Below, in pieces: positions 6,189 to 7,829 of a stretch of 7,829 nt of DNA (position 1 is its first letter; each line of letters opens with the position of its first letter). This DNA comes from Desulfobacteraceae bacterium (GTDB lineage: Bacteria; Desulfobacterota; DSM-4660; Desulfatiglandales; B25-G16): positions 1 to 7,829 of the forward strand of contig JAUWZC010000098.1 in NCBI GenBank assembly GCA_030615565.1, read 5' to 3'. A model generated the notes under the pieces. That model saw nothing but the letters and a program-made list of their open reading frames with translations, was not told the origin of the DNA and made no database searches. A program made the translations under genes and the position numbers.

Positions 6189-7102
6189 CAGCCACATTGT
6201 TTATGGTCAATTCAGGGTTTAAGGAAGAGAGACGGGTCAGGATGATGGCCCTATCCTTCTGTTTTCATTTAGTGATATTCTCTACAATCCTCTTTATTCC
6301 ACAAACAAAAATCCACTTTCCATCTATGGAGGAGAGAGTATATCATGTTGAGTTAGTTGGGCCTCCACCAGGAGTTAAAAGCGGGGTCAAGGGAACAGGA
6401 GTTGAAAGTGGAATCAAGGGAAGAGGTACAGCAAGTATAGCCAAAAGAAAAGAAACATCTCACATATTAAAGACTAAGACCCGGCGGATAGCCCTTAAGA
6501 AAAAAAAGACTGTTTCCATTTTAGCAAAAAGGATTTCCCCTAAGCCGATAGCCAGAGAAAGAAAGAAGGATTTTTATGCTTCAGAGCTTGTTGATAGGGC
6601 TATATCTAAGATAGAAAAAAAGGTAAAAGAGGAGAAGACAGATTACCTCGAAAAGGCCCTATCTCAAATGGCAAGAAAGGTAAAAGAGAAGAAGGCAAAT
6701 CAACCTGAAAAGACCCTGGATAAACCTGAAGGAAGTATAAAAACTCTCTTTAATAAAGGAGGGAGGGGTGGGATGTTTGGAATGTCTTCGGGTATAGGCA
6801 AAGGTATCCAGCTTTATCAATTGGAGATTGAAGATGCTATCAAAAATAACTGGTCCTACCCGGTTGCCCTTATCAATGTAAAAAGCAAGAAAGCCCCTGA
6901 AGCAATAATTATAGTTACTGTTAGAAGTGACGGAAAGATTTTAAAGACCTGGTTTAAAAAAAGATCTAATAATAATCTATTTGATGACTCTGTATTAAAG
7001 GCGATAGAGAGATCAGATCCTCTCCCTGAATTTCCACCCGGTTACCTGAAGAGTTATGATGAAATTGAAATCAATTTTAACCTCAAAGACCTTTTTCAAT
7101 AA
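6185..7102 (+). CDS. tolA: Energy transducer TolA (TonB/TolA C-terminal domain)
   Basis: Membrane-anchored rod that carries energy from TolQR across the periplasm to TolB and Pal. Order along the 305 residues: short cytoplasmic part, one membrane helix (about 20-39), a Lys/Glu-rich central region (about 60-185), and a globular C-terminal domain (about 208-305). The helix contains S24-x3-H28, the Ser/His pair by which TolA and TonB contact their motor. The C-terminal domain has the TonB/TolA pattern (IEDAIKNNWSYP, a DG turn, then SDPLPEFPPG). The central part holds two kinds of tandem repeat, listed separately. It is shorter than E. coli TolA (about 420 residues). Starts in ATGA with tolR; its end overlaps tolB by up to 47 bases. 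By sequence alone it could be called a TonB, but its place between tolR and tolB makes TolA the better call. Confidence 0.9.
   Translation: MTATLFMVNSGFKEERRVRMMALSFCFHLVIFSTILFIPQTKIHFPSMEERVYHVELVGPPPGVKSGVKGTGVESGIKGRGTASIAKRKETSHILKTKTRRIALKKKKTVSILAKRISPKPIARERKKDFYASELVDRAISKIEKKVKEEKTDYLEKALSQMARKVKEKKANQPEKTLDKPEGSIKTLFNKGGRGGMFGMSSGIGKGIQLYQLEIEDAIKNNWSYPVALINVKSKKAPEAIIIVTVRSDGKILKTWFKKRSNNNLFDDSVLKAIERSDPLPEFPPGYLKSYDEIEINFNLKDLFQ
6371..6424 (+). repeat. Two 27-base tandem repeats in tolA (9-residue Gly-rich units)
   Basis: Units 6371-6397 and 6398-6424 match at 22 of 27 bases and encode GVKSGVKGT and GVESGIKGR. They lie just after the membrane helix, in what is probably a flexible linker. 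The base-level match suggests a fairly recent duplication. Confidence 0.8.
6599..6712 (+). repeat. Two 57-base tandem repeats in tolA (19-residue helical units)
   Basis: Units 6599-6655 and 6656-6712 encode 19-residue blocks that share Ala, Ser, KVKE, Lys and a final Glu-Lys at the same places (9 of 19 identical, several more conservative). The composition suits a charged helix or coiled coil, as in the long central domain of TolA. Confidence 0.75.
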
Positions 7103-7829
7103 AAGAGCTATCTTCCATACACTCATATGGATTTTGGTTCTATGGGTAGGTATTATTTTCCAAAAAAAGGACGCAGAGTGTAGGCTTTACATCGATATAA
7201 CCTCTCCTTCAATAAGGAAGATATCTATTGCTATACCTGATTTTAAGTACTTAGGTAAAAAAAATGAACATCCAGGTCTAATCAGTAAACTTCCAGGGAT
7301 TATATCCAACGATTTTGATCTCAGCGGATATTTTAGGCCACTGGATAAAGGTTCCTTTATTGAAGGCCCGAAGTCTGGAATTACACGTAATAGCATCCAT
7401 TTTAAGGATTGGTCTGTTATTGGGGCTACACTCCTCTTAAAATGTGGCTATGAGTGTATTGGCCAGCAGCTTAAGGTGGAGGCAAGATTATTTGATGTCT
7501 TCTCTGGCAGACAACTTTATGGGAAAAGGGTATTGGGGTTGGTTGAGCAATCGAGATATTTAATGCATCGCCTCGGGGACGATATCCTCTTGAACTTGAC
7601 CGGGCATTCTGGGCCATTTTTAACCAAGCTAGCCTTTATTGGGGCCTCCACAGGGCATAAAGAGATTTATATGTCTGACTATGATGGACATAACCTGGAG
7701 CAGATAACACAGTACAATACCATTACCCTTTCGCCAAGATTGTCTCCCTCAGGGGACAAGATGATTTATACCTCTTTCCGTAATTCTAGGACAATGCTTT
7801 TTATGCATGATATGATCAAGAAATCAGTT
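7056..7829 (+). CDS. tolB: Tol-Pal system periplasmic protein TolB, 3'-truncated by the window edge
   Basis: Periplasmic beta-propeller that binds Pal and receives TolA. 258 residues are in view with no stop. The frame opens with two adjacent ATGs (7056, 7059) inside the end of tolA, behind GAAGAG (7048-7053); no later in-frame ATG precedes the signal peptide. The signal peptide has a long basic start (about 17 residues), a hydrophobic core (about 18-35, IWILVLWVGIIF), and probable cleavage after A40 (KDA-ECRLYIDI), matching where other TolBs begin. The N-terminal alpha/beta domain (about 43-187) includes SIRKISIAIPDF and GLISKLPGIISNDFDLSGYF. The propeller starts around 189 with blocks such as KLAFIGASTGHKEIYMSDYD and RLSPSGDKMIYTS. 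The rest of the propeller, and presumably pal, lie to the right. Very secure. Confidence 0.94.
   Translation, partial: MMKLKSILTSKTFFNKRAIFHTLIWILVLWVGIIFQKKDAECRLYIDITSPSIRKISIAIPDFKYLGKKNEHPGLISKLPGIISNDFDLSGYFRPLDKGSFIEGPKSGITRNSIHFKDWSVIGATLLLKCGYECIGQQLKVEARLFDVFSGRQLYGKRVLGLVEQSRYLMHRLGDDILLNLTGHSGPFLTKLAFIGASTGHKEIYMSDYDGHNLEQITQYNTITLSPRLSPSGDKMIYTSFRNSRTMLFMHDMIKKSV

Noticed and set aside
7187..7396. Minus-strand 69-codon frame opposite tolB
   Set aside because: The plus strand here clearly encodes the TolB N-terminal domain; the reverse frame is a shadow.

Overview
This 7.8 kb chromosomal window has moderately AT-rich, ordinary bacterial coding sequence. It most likely comes from an anaerobic Gram-negative (diderm) bacterium. 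A class III (oxygen-sensitive, glycyl radical) ribonucleotide reductase with its radical-SAM activase points to anaerobic growth, and a tolQ-tolR-tolA-tolB cluster requires an outer membrane. Lineage is not fixed by the sequence; an anaerobic deltaproteobacterium (Desulfobacterota) or a relative is my guess.

Left block (2-3187, plus strand): nrdD enters from the left edge without its first residues and ends at 2032. The nrdG-type activase starts three bases later, and a small divergent universal stress (UspA-fold) protein follows 27 bases on behind a strong Shine-Dalgarno site. The spacing suggests one operon for anaerobic deoxyribonucleotide synthesis with a stress protein at its end.

Middle block (3209-4865): pyrF (orotidine 5'-phosphate decarboxylase, last step of UMP synthesis) lies on the minus strand, converging on the usp gene. 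A complete tRNA-Thr(CGT) with encoded CCA and its own promoter lies on the plus strand, divergent from pyrF. A minus-strand gene converges on the tRNA and encodes an uncharacterised protein with an N-terminal Cys4 zinc motif and a C-terminal J-domain.

Right block (about 4980-7829, plus strand): an AT-rich promoter region leads into tolQ, tolR, tolA and tolB. tolQ and tolR are 2 bases apart, tolR and tolA share ATGA, and tolB begins inside the end of tolA and runs off the right edge. TolQ and TolR form the proton-driven motor, TolA carries the energy across the periplasm, and TolB is the periplasmic propeller that hands over to Pal. pal is not in the window.

I see no CRISPR array, transposase, phage gene or obvious new defence system. 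The least explained items are the zinc-finger/J-domain protein, the divergent Usp in the nrdDG operon, an AT-rich dyad at the tolQ start region, and internal repeats in TolA.
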